Positions 14,324 through 21,819 of a DNA stretch of 22,418 nucleotides are shown here, piece after piece (the first letter of the stretch is position 1; every line of letters begins with the position of its first letter). The DNA is from Archaeoglobaceae archaeon (lineage in GTDB: Archaea > Halobacteriota > Archaeoglobi > Archaeoglobales > Archaeoglobaceae): contig JAMOMT010000181.1 in the NCBI GenBank assembly GCA_027066965.1, positions 1-22,418 of the forward strand. Reading direction: 5' to 3'. The position numbers and the translations under genes were made by a program. The notes under the pieces were generated by a model. The model was not told where the DNA came from. It made no database searches and saw nothing but the letters and a program-made list of their open reading frames with translations.

Positions 14324-14734
14324 CTGCAGATTTCTTTCTATCCACATCTTTATTTCAGCTTTCGGAAGAGCCCCCACAAGAATGTCCACAACTCTTCCAG
14401 ATCTGAAGAACAGCAGGGCAGGAATTGCAGATATACCAAACCTCGCAGCCAGAACTTCATTCTCGTCCACGTTTACCTTCGCGAACTCTACCTTTCCGGC
14501 GAACTCTGCTGCGAGCTCCTTTATTACGGGAGAGAGCATTCTGCACGGCCCACACCACTCTGCCCAAAAGTCGACCACTACGTTTGGTGTGGAGGAAATG
14601 AACTCTTCAAAGTTAGTAAAGTTGAGCTCTACCACCCTACCTTCTTGAACGTTTTGAGTTTTTTCAGAACTCTTGGAGAACTTGGACATGAGCTCTTTGA
14701 TCTTCCTCATTCTTATTCTTTCGAGCTCGTCCAT
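14309..14734 (-). CDS. trxA: Thioredoxin with N-terminal extension
   Basis: 141 aa. A thioredoxin fold with active site WAEWCGPCRMLSP (Cys61, Cys64) and the cis-proline loop SAIPALLFF; a cytoplasmic dithiol/disulfide oxidoreductase. About 35 charged residues (MDELERIRMRKIKELMSKF...) precede the fold, longer than a minimal thioredoxin of about 105 aa. The frame also permits an internal ATG start (MRKIKELM). A TATA element AAATTTTAAAC at about 14757-14767 sits 25-30 bases before the ATG at 14734, so the mRNA is probably leaderless. The stop codon TAG (14311-14309) lies within the D arm of the tRNA-Arg gene, and the last residues Gly-Pro-Val-Gly are encoded by tRNA sequence. Confidence 0.95.
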   Translation of the reverse strand: MDELERIRMRKIKELMSKFSKSSEKTQNVQEGRVVELNFTNFEEFISSTPNVVVDFWAEWCGPCRMLSPVIKELAAEFAGKVEFAKVNVDENEVLAARFGISAIPALLFFRSGRVVDILVGALPKAEIKMWIERNLQGPVG

Positions 14735-14773
14735 GCTTTACGTGGTTTCGACGTTGTTTAAAATTTTTCGATT

Positions 14774-15235
14774 TTAATCGTCTGTCCTTGTGTAGACCTC
14801 CGAATTCTTCGTAGCAGGAACAGGGTCGAGCTTCGACGCGATCACCTTGCCTGCAGCGAGCTTTCCGAGCTTTGCTGATCCGTCGACCATTACCGTTCCT
14901 TTTGCTTCTACGATATCTATCCTCGAGTTACCTATTCGCACATCTCCCTCTGCCACAATCTCTCTTCCCACGCAACCATTGAGCACCAAAGCGTCCCTAC
15001 ATACAACCCTGTTGAACCTCGTTCTAGCACCGATCACGACTTTCTCGGCCTTTACGACCCCGTTTATTAGGCACCCTTTACCGAAGTAGGCTTCTCTCAC
15101 TTCGACGTTTCCAAGAAAACTCGAACCAGCTCCTGCAATCAGCTTGCCGTCGAACCTCAGGTTCTTTACGACGACCCCTCCCCTCCTTACCACCACTAGC
15201 CCCTTACTTCTGTCAACCTTTATGTCCATCCTCAT
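14774..15235 (-). CDS. Bactofilin-like beta-helix protein
   Basis: 153 aa made of short repeating strands rich in Val, Gly and Ile with turns about every 16-20 residues: KNLRFDGKLIAGAGSSFLG, NVEVREAYFGKGCLINGVV, KAEKVVIGARTRFNRVV and GREIVAEGDVRIGNSRIDIV. This pattern fits a right- or left-handed parallel beta-helix of the bactofilin (polymer-forming cytoskeletal, DUF583) kind. Bactofilins polymerise without nucleotides and scaffold envelope enzymes; a similar role here is inference. No signal peptide. The ATG at 15235 is three bases past the stop of the PUA-domain gene, so it belongs to the operon from 16226 leftward. Confidence 0.5.
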   Translation of the reverse strand: MRMDIKVDRSKGLVVVRRGGVVVKNLRFDGKLIAGAGSSFLGNVEVREAYFGKGCLINGVVKAEKVVIGARTRFNRVVCRDALVLNGCVGREIVAEGDVRIGNSRIDIVEAKGTVMVDGSAKLGKLAAGKVIASKLDPVPATKNSEVYTRTDD

Positions 15236-15238
15236 CCC

Positions 15239-15715
15239 CTACTTGCTCTTCGATCTGACTCCCTGCCTCACCTCAACGGCCACACCTTTCATAAACTCTT
15301 TCATTTCCAGTGCGGAGAGAACGGCCCTTCCGGTGGCGAGGAGTTCGTCGTCCTCGTTGACTATTACGACCTCATCTCCCGGCCTGATTTTGTCGTACAC
15401 CTCTACAACGTGCTTGGCGAATACGCTCCTTCCCATGGCTATGAACTCGGAGACGTCATTCAGAACGCAGACCCTCCATACGGGAAACTCGAAGATCTCC
15501 TTTAGTCTTCTCGCTCCCTCCACGCTGAGTGTCAGAAGGCCGGTATCGGCCTTCAAAGTTGCAATTCTAACTCCTCCATCAATTACTTGCCTGATTCTTC
15601 CGGTGGACGAAAGCAGGAACTCGCAGCTTTCAGGAAAAAGTACTCTTCCCGCCCCTCTACCGAACTGGTAGTCAGCTATGGTTCTCACTGTCATCAGCAT
15701 GTCGCTATCTGCCAT
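15239..15715 (-). CDS. PUA-domain protein (archaeosine transglycosylase-like RNA-binding module)
   Basis: 158 aa. The N-terminal DYQFGRGAGRVLFPES and IRQVIDGGVRIATLKADTGLLTLSVEGARRL resemble the C2 region of archaeosine tRNA-guanine transglycosylase, and the C-terminal part VFAKHVVEVYDKIRPGDEVVIVNEDDELLATGRAVLS is a clear PUA domain. Such stand-alone proteins occur in archaea and are expected to bind structured RNA, perhaps tRNA; no catalytic domain is present. Its start overlaps the end of the prenyltransferase-like gene by about 11 bases and it runs to within three bases of the beta-helix gene, so the three are translated as one unit. Confidence 0.75.
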   Translation of the reverse strand: MADSDMLMTVRTIADYQFGRGAGRVLFPESCEFLLSSTGRIRQVIDGGVRIATLKADTGLLTLSVEGARRLKEIFEFPVWRVCVLNDVSEFIAMGRSVFAKHVVEVYDKIRPGDEVVIVNEDDELLATGRAVLSALEMKEFMKGVAVEVRQGVRSKSK

Positions 15716-16226
15716 ACCTCCTTTCCCTCCTCTGGTAGTCCCTCAGGCACCGCAGGAAGTCAACGTATCTAAAGTTTTTCCAGTTGATATCTGCGAAGTA
15801 CAGTTCGCTGTATATGCTCTGCCATATTAGGAAATCCGGAATTGTTTCTCCCGCTCTTATTATCAGGTCCGGAGAGCTTCTAACTTCCAGAAACCTCTCG
15901 AGTCCCTTCTCGTCTACTTCCTCCGGATTCAGCTCACCCCTTTCTACCATTTCTGCGAGCCTTCTTACAGCTCTCAGGATTTCTTCCCTCCCGCTCAGAG
16001 TGACTATGTTCACCTTTATTCCAGACTTTTCGAGTCCTTCAAACTCTTTAGGTGTGGTGCCTTCGCGAGAGGAAAAGCAGAGCGTAACTTCTGCAACTCC
16101 GAACTTCCTACACCACTTGACTATTTCGAAAATCGAATCGTAGGCTCTGTCCGCAACCACCATTATGTGTTTGGGCTTCTTTCCTTTTTCTACAGATTTT
16201 TCGAGCATTTTCGTGTAAATGAGCAT
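15705..16226 (-). CDS. Short cis-prenyltransferase-family protein, NgBR/Nus1-like
   Basis: About 173 aa from ATG 16226, against about 230-280 for undecaprenyl diphosphate synthases. The C-terminal family signature is clear: SSPDLIIRAGETIPDFLIWQ, then SIYSELYFADINWKNF. The N-terminal part aligns as PKHIMVVADRAYDSIFEIVKWCRKFGV, but the diphosphate-binding MDGNRRWA...GH..G loop is absent and the centre is shortened. That resembles the non-catalytic NgBR/Nus1 subunit of heteromeric cis-prenyltransferases, which keeps a C-terminal R-x-G motif (here RAG). The role in polyprenyl carrier synthesis is inferred. The frame extends to ATG 16247, but a TATA element at 16248-16261 is too close for it, and ATG 16226 fits a leaderless start. 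Confidence 0.7.
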   Translation of the reverse strand: MLIYTKMLEKSVEKGKKPKHIMVVADRAYDSIFEIVKWCRKFGVAEVTLCFSSREGTTPKEFEGLEKSGIKVNIVTLSGREEILRAVRRLAEMVERGELNPEEVDEKGLERFLEVRSSPDLIIRAGETIPDFLIWQSIYSELYFADINWKNFRYVDFLRCLRDYQRRERRYGR

Positions 16227-16247
16227 CGCGATTCGGCCAATATCCAT

Positions 16248-16263
16248 CGATAAAGTTTTAATT
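16248..16263. promoter_or_regulatory. Bidirectional promoter, cis-prenyltransferase operon / DUF92 gene
   Basis: GATAAAGTTTTAATTG lies in the 61-bp gap between the divergent starts 16226 and 16288. It reads as TATA-like on both strands and is 25-35 bases from each ATG, so both messages would be leaderless or nearly so. Confidence 0.5.
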
Positions 16264-16287
16264 GTGTTCCCAATTAAAAGCTTGCCA

Positions 16288-17556
16288 ATGTTGCTAACTC
16301 TGATGGCAGTCGCTCTCTCTTTGTTACCTCCTGACTTAGCAGATGGCGTCGTCGTCTTTCTGACTGTCGCGTTTACAGTCGTTTACTCGAACTCCAATTT
16401 CATGGAGAAAAAGAGCGTTGCAAGAGATTACATGATGGCTCTTGCTCTCTCCTCTGCCCTCACTTTTGGAAACTTTTTTGGTGTTAAGAGCTACATCATA
16501 GCTGCCTCTTTCGTGCTGTGTGACATTCACTTCCTGTTAGAGTTAACGGGGTTGAGGGTAAAGTTCAGGGGCATTCCTGGTTATGGAGCCCTATTTTTCA
16601 TAGCTGCTTACACTCTTGCGGGCGTAATATATTTCCGCCTCTTTACTCATACCTCCTACACTTATCTGCTTTTCCTCTCGCTCGTGGGTGGCCTTTCAGC
16701 CTCCATGGTCGAGTATATAGACGTTGACAAGTCAATAATAGTTCTCCTTTCCTCCACAGTCTACCTGATATTCACGATATACGCAATACACGCGACAATC
16801 GTTTATCTGGCTGAAGCTTTCGCGTTATCGCTCGTCTTGGCGCTCATATCGACGAAGGCTGGAGCTGTAGACGAGAGCGGGTTATTGAGTGCGACCCTTG
16901 TTGGAACGGTTGTTATAATCTTCACGGACATCAGGTTCTTTCTCATACTGCTCGCTTTCCACGCGATAGGGAGTGCTGCTACCAAATACATGTATAGAGT
17001 AAAGTACGAGAGAGGAATAGCTGAGCCGGCAGGAGGGGCGAGGGGTTATGTAAACGTATTCTCGAACAGCCTTCCAGCCCTCTTTTTTGCGATAAATTAT
17101 GGTTTCTATGGTATAGATGCCTTCAAGCTCGCGTTCGTAGCTTCGATAGCAACTGCTCTTGGTGACACTATGGCGAGTGAGATAGGTAAGACTTCGGAGA
17201 AAGTTTACTTGATAACGAACTTCAGAAGGGTTAAACCTGGAACGAACGGAGGAGTTTCGTTGAAGGGTGAGATCGCTGCAGTTGTTGGATGTTTGCTTGT
17301 ACCTCTACTGGCCTTGGCGATGGGAATGATAACTCTCCCTTACGTGCCCGTTGCATTTCTTGCCTCTCTGGTGGGAGTTCACATTGACAGCCTGTTGGGA
17401 GCGACACTCGAAGAGAGAGGCTTACTGAACAACGCGGGCGTAAACTTCCTCGCCACTCTCTTTGGAGGGCTATTGTGCTTCCTGCTGTCATCTGGACTAT
17501 CTGGAGTCGGTAGAGTCGGTAAAATGCTGTACGTTGGAAGAGTTGAAGTTAAGTAG
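16288..17556 (+). CDS. DUF92-family membrane protein (VTE6/TMEM19-like, possible isoprenoid-phosphate kinase)
   Basis: 422 aa with about ten or more transmembrane helices. The C-terminal two thirds carry the DUF92 signature: GLLSATLVGTVVI, IGSAATKYMY, ARGYVNVFSNSLPAL, ALGDTMASEIGK and NFRRVKPGTNGGVSLKGEIAAVVG, then DSLLGATLEERGLLNNAGVNFLAT. Plant VTE6 of this family phosphorylates phytyl phosphate, so an archaeal role on geranylgeranyl or polyprenyl phosphate is plausible but unproven. About 170 residues of extra membrane sequence precede the DUF92 part. ATG 16288 is chosen because the TATA element is about 30 bases upstream; an upstream in-frame start at 16219 would lie inside the divergent gene. 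Its facing neighbour is a cis-prenyltransferase-like gene. Confidence 0.8.
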   Translation: MLLTLMAVALSLLPPDLADGVVVFLTVAFTVVYSNSNFMEKKSVARDYMMALALSSALTFGNFFGVKSYIIAASFVLCDIHFLLELTGLRVKFRGIPGYGALFFIAAYTLAGVIYFRLFTHTSYTYLLFLSLVGGLSASMVEYIDVDKSIIVLLSSTVYLIFTIYAIHATIVYLAEAFALSLVLALISTKAGAVDESGLLSATLVGTVVIIFTDIRFFLILLAFHAIGSAATKYMYRVKYERGIAEPAGGARGYVNVFSNSLPALFFAINYGFYGIDAFKLAFVASIATALGDTMASEIGKTSEKVYLITNFRRVKPGTNGGVSLKGEIAAVVGCLLVPLLALAMGMITLPYVPVAFLASLVGVHIDSLLGATLEERGLLNNAGVNFLATLFGGLLCFLLSSGLSGVGRVGKMLYVGRVEVK

Positions 17557-17638
17557 CTACGGCTTACTGTAGAGCTGTTGAACTGCTTGCAACTGCTTGT
17601 TACGGACAAAGTTTTTATTCGTGAGTCTAACTCGCCTC

Positions 17639-19081
17639 ATGGAAAGCACTTCTGAGCCAGAGTCGGATGTAATAATTGGTTTAGAAGTTCACGTTCAGCT
17701 TAACAAGCTGAAGACGAAGATGTTTTGTTCTTGTAGCACGGACTACCATGGAGACGAGCCGAACACTCACGTCTGTCCCGTCTGCCTTGGCCTACCAGGA
17801 GCTATGCCAGTCCTTAACAGAGAGGCCGTTAAGGCTGGTATAAAGGTAGCTCTTGCATTGCACGCTGAAGTTCAGCCATTCACGTTCTTCGACAGAAAGA
17901 ACTACTTCTATCCAGATCTACCGAAGGGCTTTCAGATAAGCCAGTACGACAACCCACTTGCTTGGGGGGGCTACGTAACCATAGAGACTGACGAGGGGGA
18001 GAAGAAGATAACTCTCAAAAGGATACACATGGAGGAAGATCCTGGAAAACTCAGCTACAAGGGCTCGATAACGACTGCGAGCTATTGCCTGATAGACTAT
18101 AATCGTTCCGGCATGCCTTTGCTGGAGATAGTGACCGAGCCGGTAATGCACTCCCCAAAGGAAGCTAGGCTGTTTCTGAACAAGCTCAGGATAATTCTGG
18201 AGTACCTCGACGTCTTTGACGGATCTCTTGAAGGGGCTATGAGAGTAGATGCAAACGTATCTGTTAGAGGAGGGGGCAGGGTAGAGATAAAGAACATCTC
18301 CTCGTTTAAGGGCGTGGAGAGAGCTTTAACTTACGAGATAACGAGACAGAAAAACTTGGTAAGGATGGGAAGAACTGTTAGAAGGGAAACGAGACACTAC
18401 GACGAGGTGAACAACATAACCGTTTCTCTGAGAAGCAAAGAGGAGGAACAGGACTACCGCTACTTCCCTGAGCCAGATCTCGTTCCGGTTTACACCGAGG
18501 AACTACTTGAGGAAGTAAAGCAGACTTTGCCGGAGATGCCTGAGGAGAAGAGGGAGAGGTTCAGAACGCAGTACGGCTTAAGCGACGACTTTGCTAAAGT
18601 GCTCGTTCTCGACATAAAGATGGCGAACTACTTTGAGGAGGTAGCCAAGACTGTTAACCCAAAGCTCGCAGCGAGCTGGATCGTGGATGTGTTGAGGGGA
18701 GAGCTCAACTACCGCAGCAAGGACTTCAGCTTTGCCTACGAGAGGATGGAGCCGGAGGAGATGGTTAATCTGCTGAAACACTTCGAGAAGGGCGAGATAA
18801 CGGAGAAGGGAGTGGTAGAGGTAATAAGGACGAAGCTCGACGAAGGAGGAAAAGTAGAGGAGATAATCAAGGCCAAAGGTCTGTTCGCAATTCCGAAGGA
18901 GGAAGTGGAGAGGCTTTGTAGAGAGGCGATAGAGAACAACCCGAAGGCTGTTGAGGATTATTACGCTGGCAAGAAGCAGGCTTTGAACTACTTGGTGGGA
19001 CAGGTGATGAAGGCGACGAGAGGTAGAGCAGACCCGGGAGAGACTGCGAGAATAATAAGGGAAATCCTCGACTCCTCGTGA
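17639..19081 (+). CDS. gatB: Aspartyl/glutamyl-tRNA amidotransferase subunit B
   Basis: 480 aa, full length. With GatA and GatC it amidates Glu-tRNA(Gln) and/or Asp-tRNA(Asn). Signature: VIIGLEVHVQL, the zinc-site cysteines in MFCSCSTDYHG and HVCPVCLGLPGAMP (Cys30, Cys32, Cys46, Cys49), FYPDLPKGFQISQYD, HMEEDPGKL, DYNRSGMPLLEIVTEP, ANVSVRGGGRVEIKNISSFKG and RSKEEEQDYRYFPEPDL. The helical and YqeY tail domains follow (KRERFRTQYGL..., ending GRADPGETARIIREILD). The ATG at 17639 is about 25-30 bases past a TATA element AAAGTTTTTATT (17609-17620), so the mRNA is probably leaderless. gatA and gatC are not in the window. Confidence 0.97.
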   Translation: MESTSEPESDVIIGLEVHVQLNKLKTKMFCSCSTDYHGDEPNTHVCPVCLGLPGAMPVLNREAVKAGIKVALALHAEVQPFTFFDRKNYFYPDLPKGFQISQYDNPLAWGGYVTIETDEGEKKITLKRIHMEEDPGKLSYKGSITTASYCLIDYNRSGMPLLEIVTEPVMHSPKEARLFLNKLRIILEYLDVFDGSLEGAMRVDANVSVRGGGRVEIKNISSFKGVERALTYEITRQKNLVRMGRTVRRETRHYDEVNNITVSLRSKEEEQDYRYFPEPDLVPVYTEELLEEVKQTLPEMPEEKRERFRTQYGLSDDFAKVLVLDIKMANYFEEVAKTVNPKLAASWIVDVLRGELNYRSKDFSFAYERMEPEEMVNLLKHFEKGEITEKGVVEVIRTKLDEGGKVEEIIKAKGLFAIPKEEVERLCREAIENNPKAVEDYYAGKKQALNYLVGQVMKATRGRADPGETARIIREILDSS

Positions 19082-19134
19082 TTTTTTATTGCTTTTAGAT
19101 TTACTTTAATAACTTTTGGGTTAATTTTGGCGCT
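19082..19134 (+). terminator. T-rich termination region after gatB
   Basis: A run of six T directly after the stop, then TTTTAG, TTTACTTTAATAACTTTTGGG and TTAATTTTGG, in the 61-bp convergent gap before 19143. Consistent with archaeal oligo-T termination. Confidence 0.35.
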
Positions 19135-19142
19135 GAAGGAAC

Positions 19143-19805
19143 TCACAACTCGACCAGACCCATTTCGTCTATTCGGTATAGGGGCATCTGCTGAATTCTG
19201 CTGATTATGCTGTGCTCGATGTAGACGTTGTAGATGTTGTTCGGTCTCATTCCGAACGATTCAATCTTGGAGATGCATACCACGACGTCGAATACGTTTG
19301 CCATCAGGTCTGTGACTTCTCTCGACGAAACTACGAAGTACGTCGTGTTCCTAATTCTGCTGAACAACTCCTCCAGAGCTCTAACGATGTTCGAAACCTC
19401 GTAAATCTGAATTCCCAGATTAAAGCCGAAGAAAACGATCGTGCTCTCTGGAAACTTGTTTCTTAAGATCCTTCCGATTTCTGCGGCAACGTCGACGATG
19501 TTTTCGTTATCCTCCACAAAAGCGACGAGTTCTCCAAAGCAAGTTTCTGGCGTTTTTCCTACTTTTACCACCTTTACGCTTTCGAAGAATTTGTCTATGC
19601 ACCGATTCTCTTCTCTCAGGGAAAGCATTATCCTGTAGAGTTTTCTGCATGTGCTCTCTCTGTATACAACGAACACGACATCTTCGGAGTTTCCGCACAT
19701 GACTGAGGTTATGTGGTTCACGAACAACACAGCTCCATAAGCGTCGTCAGACAGTATAGCAACACTGTAACCTCTGAGCGCGTTTACGAGTTCGGCTATG
19801 TCCAT
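19143..19805 (-). CDS. Unrecognised protein, paralogue A of a tandem pair
   Basis: 220 aa, soluble, no signal peptide. It shares an ordered set of motifs with the gene just upstream (starting 20489): SVAILSDDAYGAVLFV, FVVYRESTCRKLY, VKVVKVGKTPETCFGELVAFVED, AAEIGRILRN, VFFGFNL, ANVFDVVVCI and YNVYIEHSII. Alternating hydrophobic strands and helices suggest a RecA/KaiC-like alpha/beta core with no usable Walker A motif. It is distantly reminiscent of the archaeal DUF257-type proteins, a guess. Start: ATG at 19805 with AAGGTGAT four bases before it, overlapping the stop codon of the upstream gene's reading region; the intergenic gap is nine bases, so the two are one operon. Function unknown. Confidence 0.75.
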   Translation of the reverse strand: MDIAELVNALRGYSVAILSDDAYGAVLFVNHITSVMCGNSEDVVFVVYRESTCRKLYRIMLSLREENRCIDKFFESVKVVKVGKTPETCFGELVAFVEDNENIVDVAAEIGRILRNKFPESTIVFFGFNLGIQIYEVSNIVRALEELFSRIRNTTYFVVSSREVTDLMANVFDVVVCISKIESFGMRPNNIYNVYIEHSIISRIQQMPLYRIDEMGLVEL

Positions 19806-19814
19806 TTGATCACC

Positions 19815-20489
19815 TTACACTATGTTAACCATCTTTTCTCCGTCTATCCTGAATAGTGGGAGTGGTGGCAGCTCCCTGATTATGCTGTGCTCGACGAACA
19901 CGTCGTAAACTCTGTTGTAGGCCATTATGTCAAATCCCCTTGACCTCTTTATTCTTATCATGACATCGAACATGTTGGTTATGACAGGTACGCACTCTCT
20001 TTTCATCCTCGTCAGCAGGAAGAACTTCGTCATTTCCGGTATGTGCGTCAAAAGCTCCTCCATCCCGGCTACTATCTCCGCTGGGGAGTAGAGGTAAGAA
20101 ACGAGATCAAAACCTACGAAAAACGCTATTTCTTTGCTGTCGTACAGCCTTTTCAATATGGATCCTATTTCTCCGCACATCTCCCTGAGATCTCCTCTTT
20201 CTTCTACGTAAGCGACGACGTTTCCAAAACCGGCTCTGTTCGTTTTTCCTACTTTTACGACGGGAATTCTACTCAGCAAACTGCTGATTCCTGAGCAGTA
20301 CGCTTTGGAGGAAAGGAGTTTCTCAATTTTCCTGCACTTTATTTCGGAGTAAACGACGATTACAGTTTTTTCGGCGAGCTGTCGTGTGGCAAGCTCGCAC
20401 ACGAAAGTTGCGGCACTGTACTCATCGTCGGCAACTATAGCTGTGTTCGCGCCCTCGAGAATACCAACCAGATCTTCTGGCCGCATCAT
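19815..20489 (-). CDS. Unrecognised protein, paralogue B of a tandem pair
   Basis: About 224 aa from the ATG at 20489 (an adjacent ATG at 20486 is equally likely, giving MRPEDLVGILEG). Motifs shared with paralogue A: TAIVADDEYSAATFV, VIVVYSEIKCRKIEKLL, IPVVKVGKTNRAGFGNVVAYVEE, CGEIGSILK, FFVGFDLVSYLY, TNMFDVMIRI and YDVFVEHSIIREL. The FVGFDL and MFDV..RI pieces sit where core strands of a RecA/KaiC-like fold would be, but no P-loop GxxxxGK[ST] is present. In-frame starts up to 20510 are disfavoured because AAAATATTAATT (about 20512-20523) looks like the TATA box. The gene is divergent from the membrane-protein operon starting at 20632. Confidence 0.75.
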   Translation of the reverse strand: MMRPEDLVGILEGANTAIVADDEYSAATFVCELATRQLAEKTVIVVYSEIKCRKIEKLLSSKAYCSGISSLLSRIPVVKVGKTNRAGFGNVVAYVEERGDLREMCGEIGSILKRLYDSKEIAFFVGFDLVSYLYSPAEIVAGMEELLTHIPEMTKFFLLTRMKRECVPVITNMFDVMIRIKRSRGFDIMAYNRVYDVFVEHSIIRELPPLPLFRIDGEKMVNIV

Positions 20490-20594
20490 AAGCAGTATAA
20501 TGCTCATCAATTAATATTTTTCGGGTTGTTCAACTGTTCAGTAAATCAACCGTTCATCAAATTTATCGATCTATGTGTCTGGATTTTCATTCGA

Positions 20595-20605
20595 AAATTT
20601 TAAAA
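20595..20605 (+). promoter_or_regulatory. TATA box for the membrane protein / DUF1257 operon
   Basis: AATTTTAAAAG lies about 30 bases upstream of ATG 20632, giving a leader of at most a few bases. An earlier element AAATTTATCG near 20559-20568 is an alternative. Confidence 0.45.
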
Positions 20606-20631
20606 GTTCTTTTTTGCTGGAAGAATTTGGC

Positions 20632-21795
20632 ATGCAAAACCTTCAGAGTATCACCACGTTAGATAACAAGTTAAGTGAACTATTTGAGAGGGCTGGCGGC
20701 TTTTACGGAAAGCATGCGAAGAATATTCTCAGGATCCTGACAGCACTCGTAATGTTCTTTCTCACGGAAAAGCTCCTCGTTTTGATCCCGTTTTTTCCTC
20801 ATAGATGGGTCTTGTTTATCTCCGCAGTCTCAGCCGCTTCAGCCTTAAGGAGCAAGAGCCTATCTTTTTCGATTACTTGGGTAACCCTCTCTCTTTCACT
20901 TTCGTATCAGAACCCCGTCATGGGGGGACTCGCATTTCTCTTGTATGCAGTTGTCTCTCCTGCAGTCCTCTCTTGCAGCTACCTTGATTTCCTGATTTAC
21001 TCCTCCTCTTTTTACCTGATGTTCTATGGTCTCGAGTTTTTTCCGATAGTGCTTGCAGGTCTGCTTTACGGGGCAAAGAAGGCCACGAAAGTCAGTCTCG
21101 TAACTTTCTTCTCCGGTTTTGCCATCTGCAGTATCCTGCCCTTTTCAACTCTTGGCCACTTAACTCTTGACTTCTCGACCTCTCTGCTGTCCAGACCTCC
21201 TGCAAAAGTCGTAAGCATATCCAAGATCGCGGCCTCAATTCTTGACTTCGGCTCCGAAATTGGAAAGCTTGGAACTTTCGCTTCGAAGCTAGTTTCAGGA
21301 GTTGCAAACTCCCAGCAGTTCATAGTCCTACTTGTAGGGTGGCTTCTCATAGCTGTAATTCCTGCTTACGTAAAGGAGGCTGTGAAGAAGTATGGACACG
21401 TCGCAACTCTACTAGCTTTGATAGGGTCGAGTTATGTGCCTTTCCTTGCCGTGAGCTTCATATACCCCGAGGTCCCGGGCTTCAAACCCAACGCCTTCAA
21501 CGTTTTATCCTTCGCTTTTGTTGTCATTGTGGCTTGGTTCGTCTCGGAAATTCTTGAATCTGCCCGGAGAGTCGCGAGAACTCAGAGTACATCTATTCCT
21601 CAGACGTTTCAGCAGGTGTCGGTGGAGTCTGTTGTTTCTCAGAATGTTCAGGAACGTGGAAAACAGGATGGAGTAGGGGCTGTTGAAAGGATGGAAAGCA
21701 GAATTAATGCCCTTATGAGGGAACTTGAGGCGAGAGACGAAAGAAACGAGAACGAGAACAATAACGAAGGAGACAACGAAAGAGGAGGTGTGTGA
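20632..21795 (+). CDS. Multi-pass membrane protein with charged, disordered C-terminal tail
   Basis: 387 aa from ATG 20632. A short amphipathic N-terminus (LDNKLSELFERAGGFYGKH) is followed by about seven to eight hydrophobic helices between residues 30 and 310. The last 75 residues are cytoplasmic-looking: Gln/Ser-rich (TQSTSIPQTFQQVS), then a short coiled coil (ERMESRINALMRELEARDE), then an Asn/Glu-rich end (NENENNNEGDNERG). Not recognised as a known transporter. The frame stays open to a GTG at 20575, but the TATA element at 20595-20605 favours the ATG. The DUF1257 gene starts 24 bases after its stop, so the two form an operon. The tail could be the docking site for soluble partners (inference). 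Confidence 0.7.
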   Translation: MQNLQSITTLDNKLSELFERAGGFYGKHAKNILRILTALVMFFLTEKLLVLIPFFPHRWVLFISAVSAASALRSKSLSFSITWVTLSLSLSYQNPVMGGLAFLLYAVVSPAVLSCSYLDFLIYSSSFYLMFYGLEFFPIVLAGLLYGAKKATKVSLVTFFSGFAICSILPFSTLGHLTLDFSTSLLSRPPAKVVSISKIAASILDFGSEIGKLGTFASKLVSGVANSQQFIVLLVGWLLIAVIPAYVKEAVKKYGHVATLLALIGSSYVPFLAVSFIYPEVPGFKPNAFNVLSFAFVVIVAWFVSEILESARRVARTQSTSIPQTFQQVSVESVVSQNVQERGKQDGVGAVERMESRINALMRELEARDERNENENNNEGDNERGGV

Positions 21796-21819
21796 AGAAA
21801 CAAATTGGGGGGTGGAAGT

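Noticed and set aside
15144..15671. 175-aa plus-strand open frame opposite the PUA and beta-helix genes
   Set aside because: Spans two real genes in antisense and has Ser/Thr/Leu/Pro-rich low-complexity sequence.
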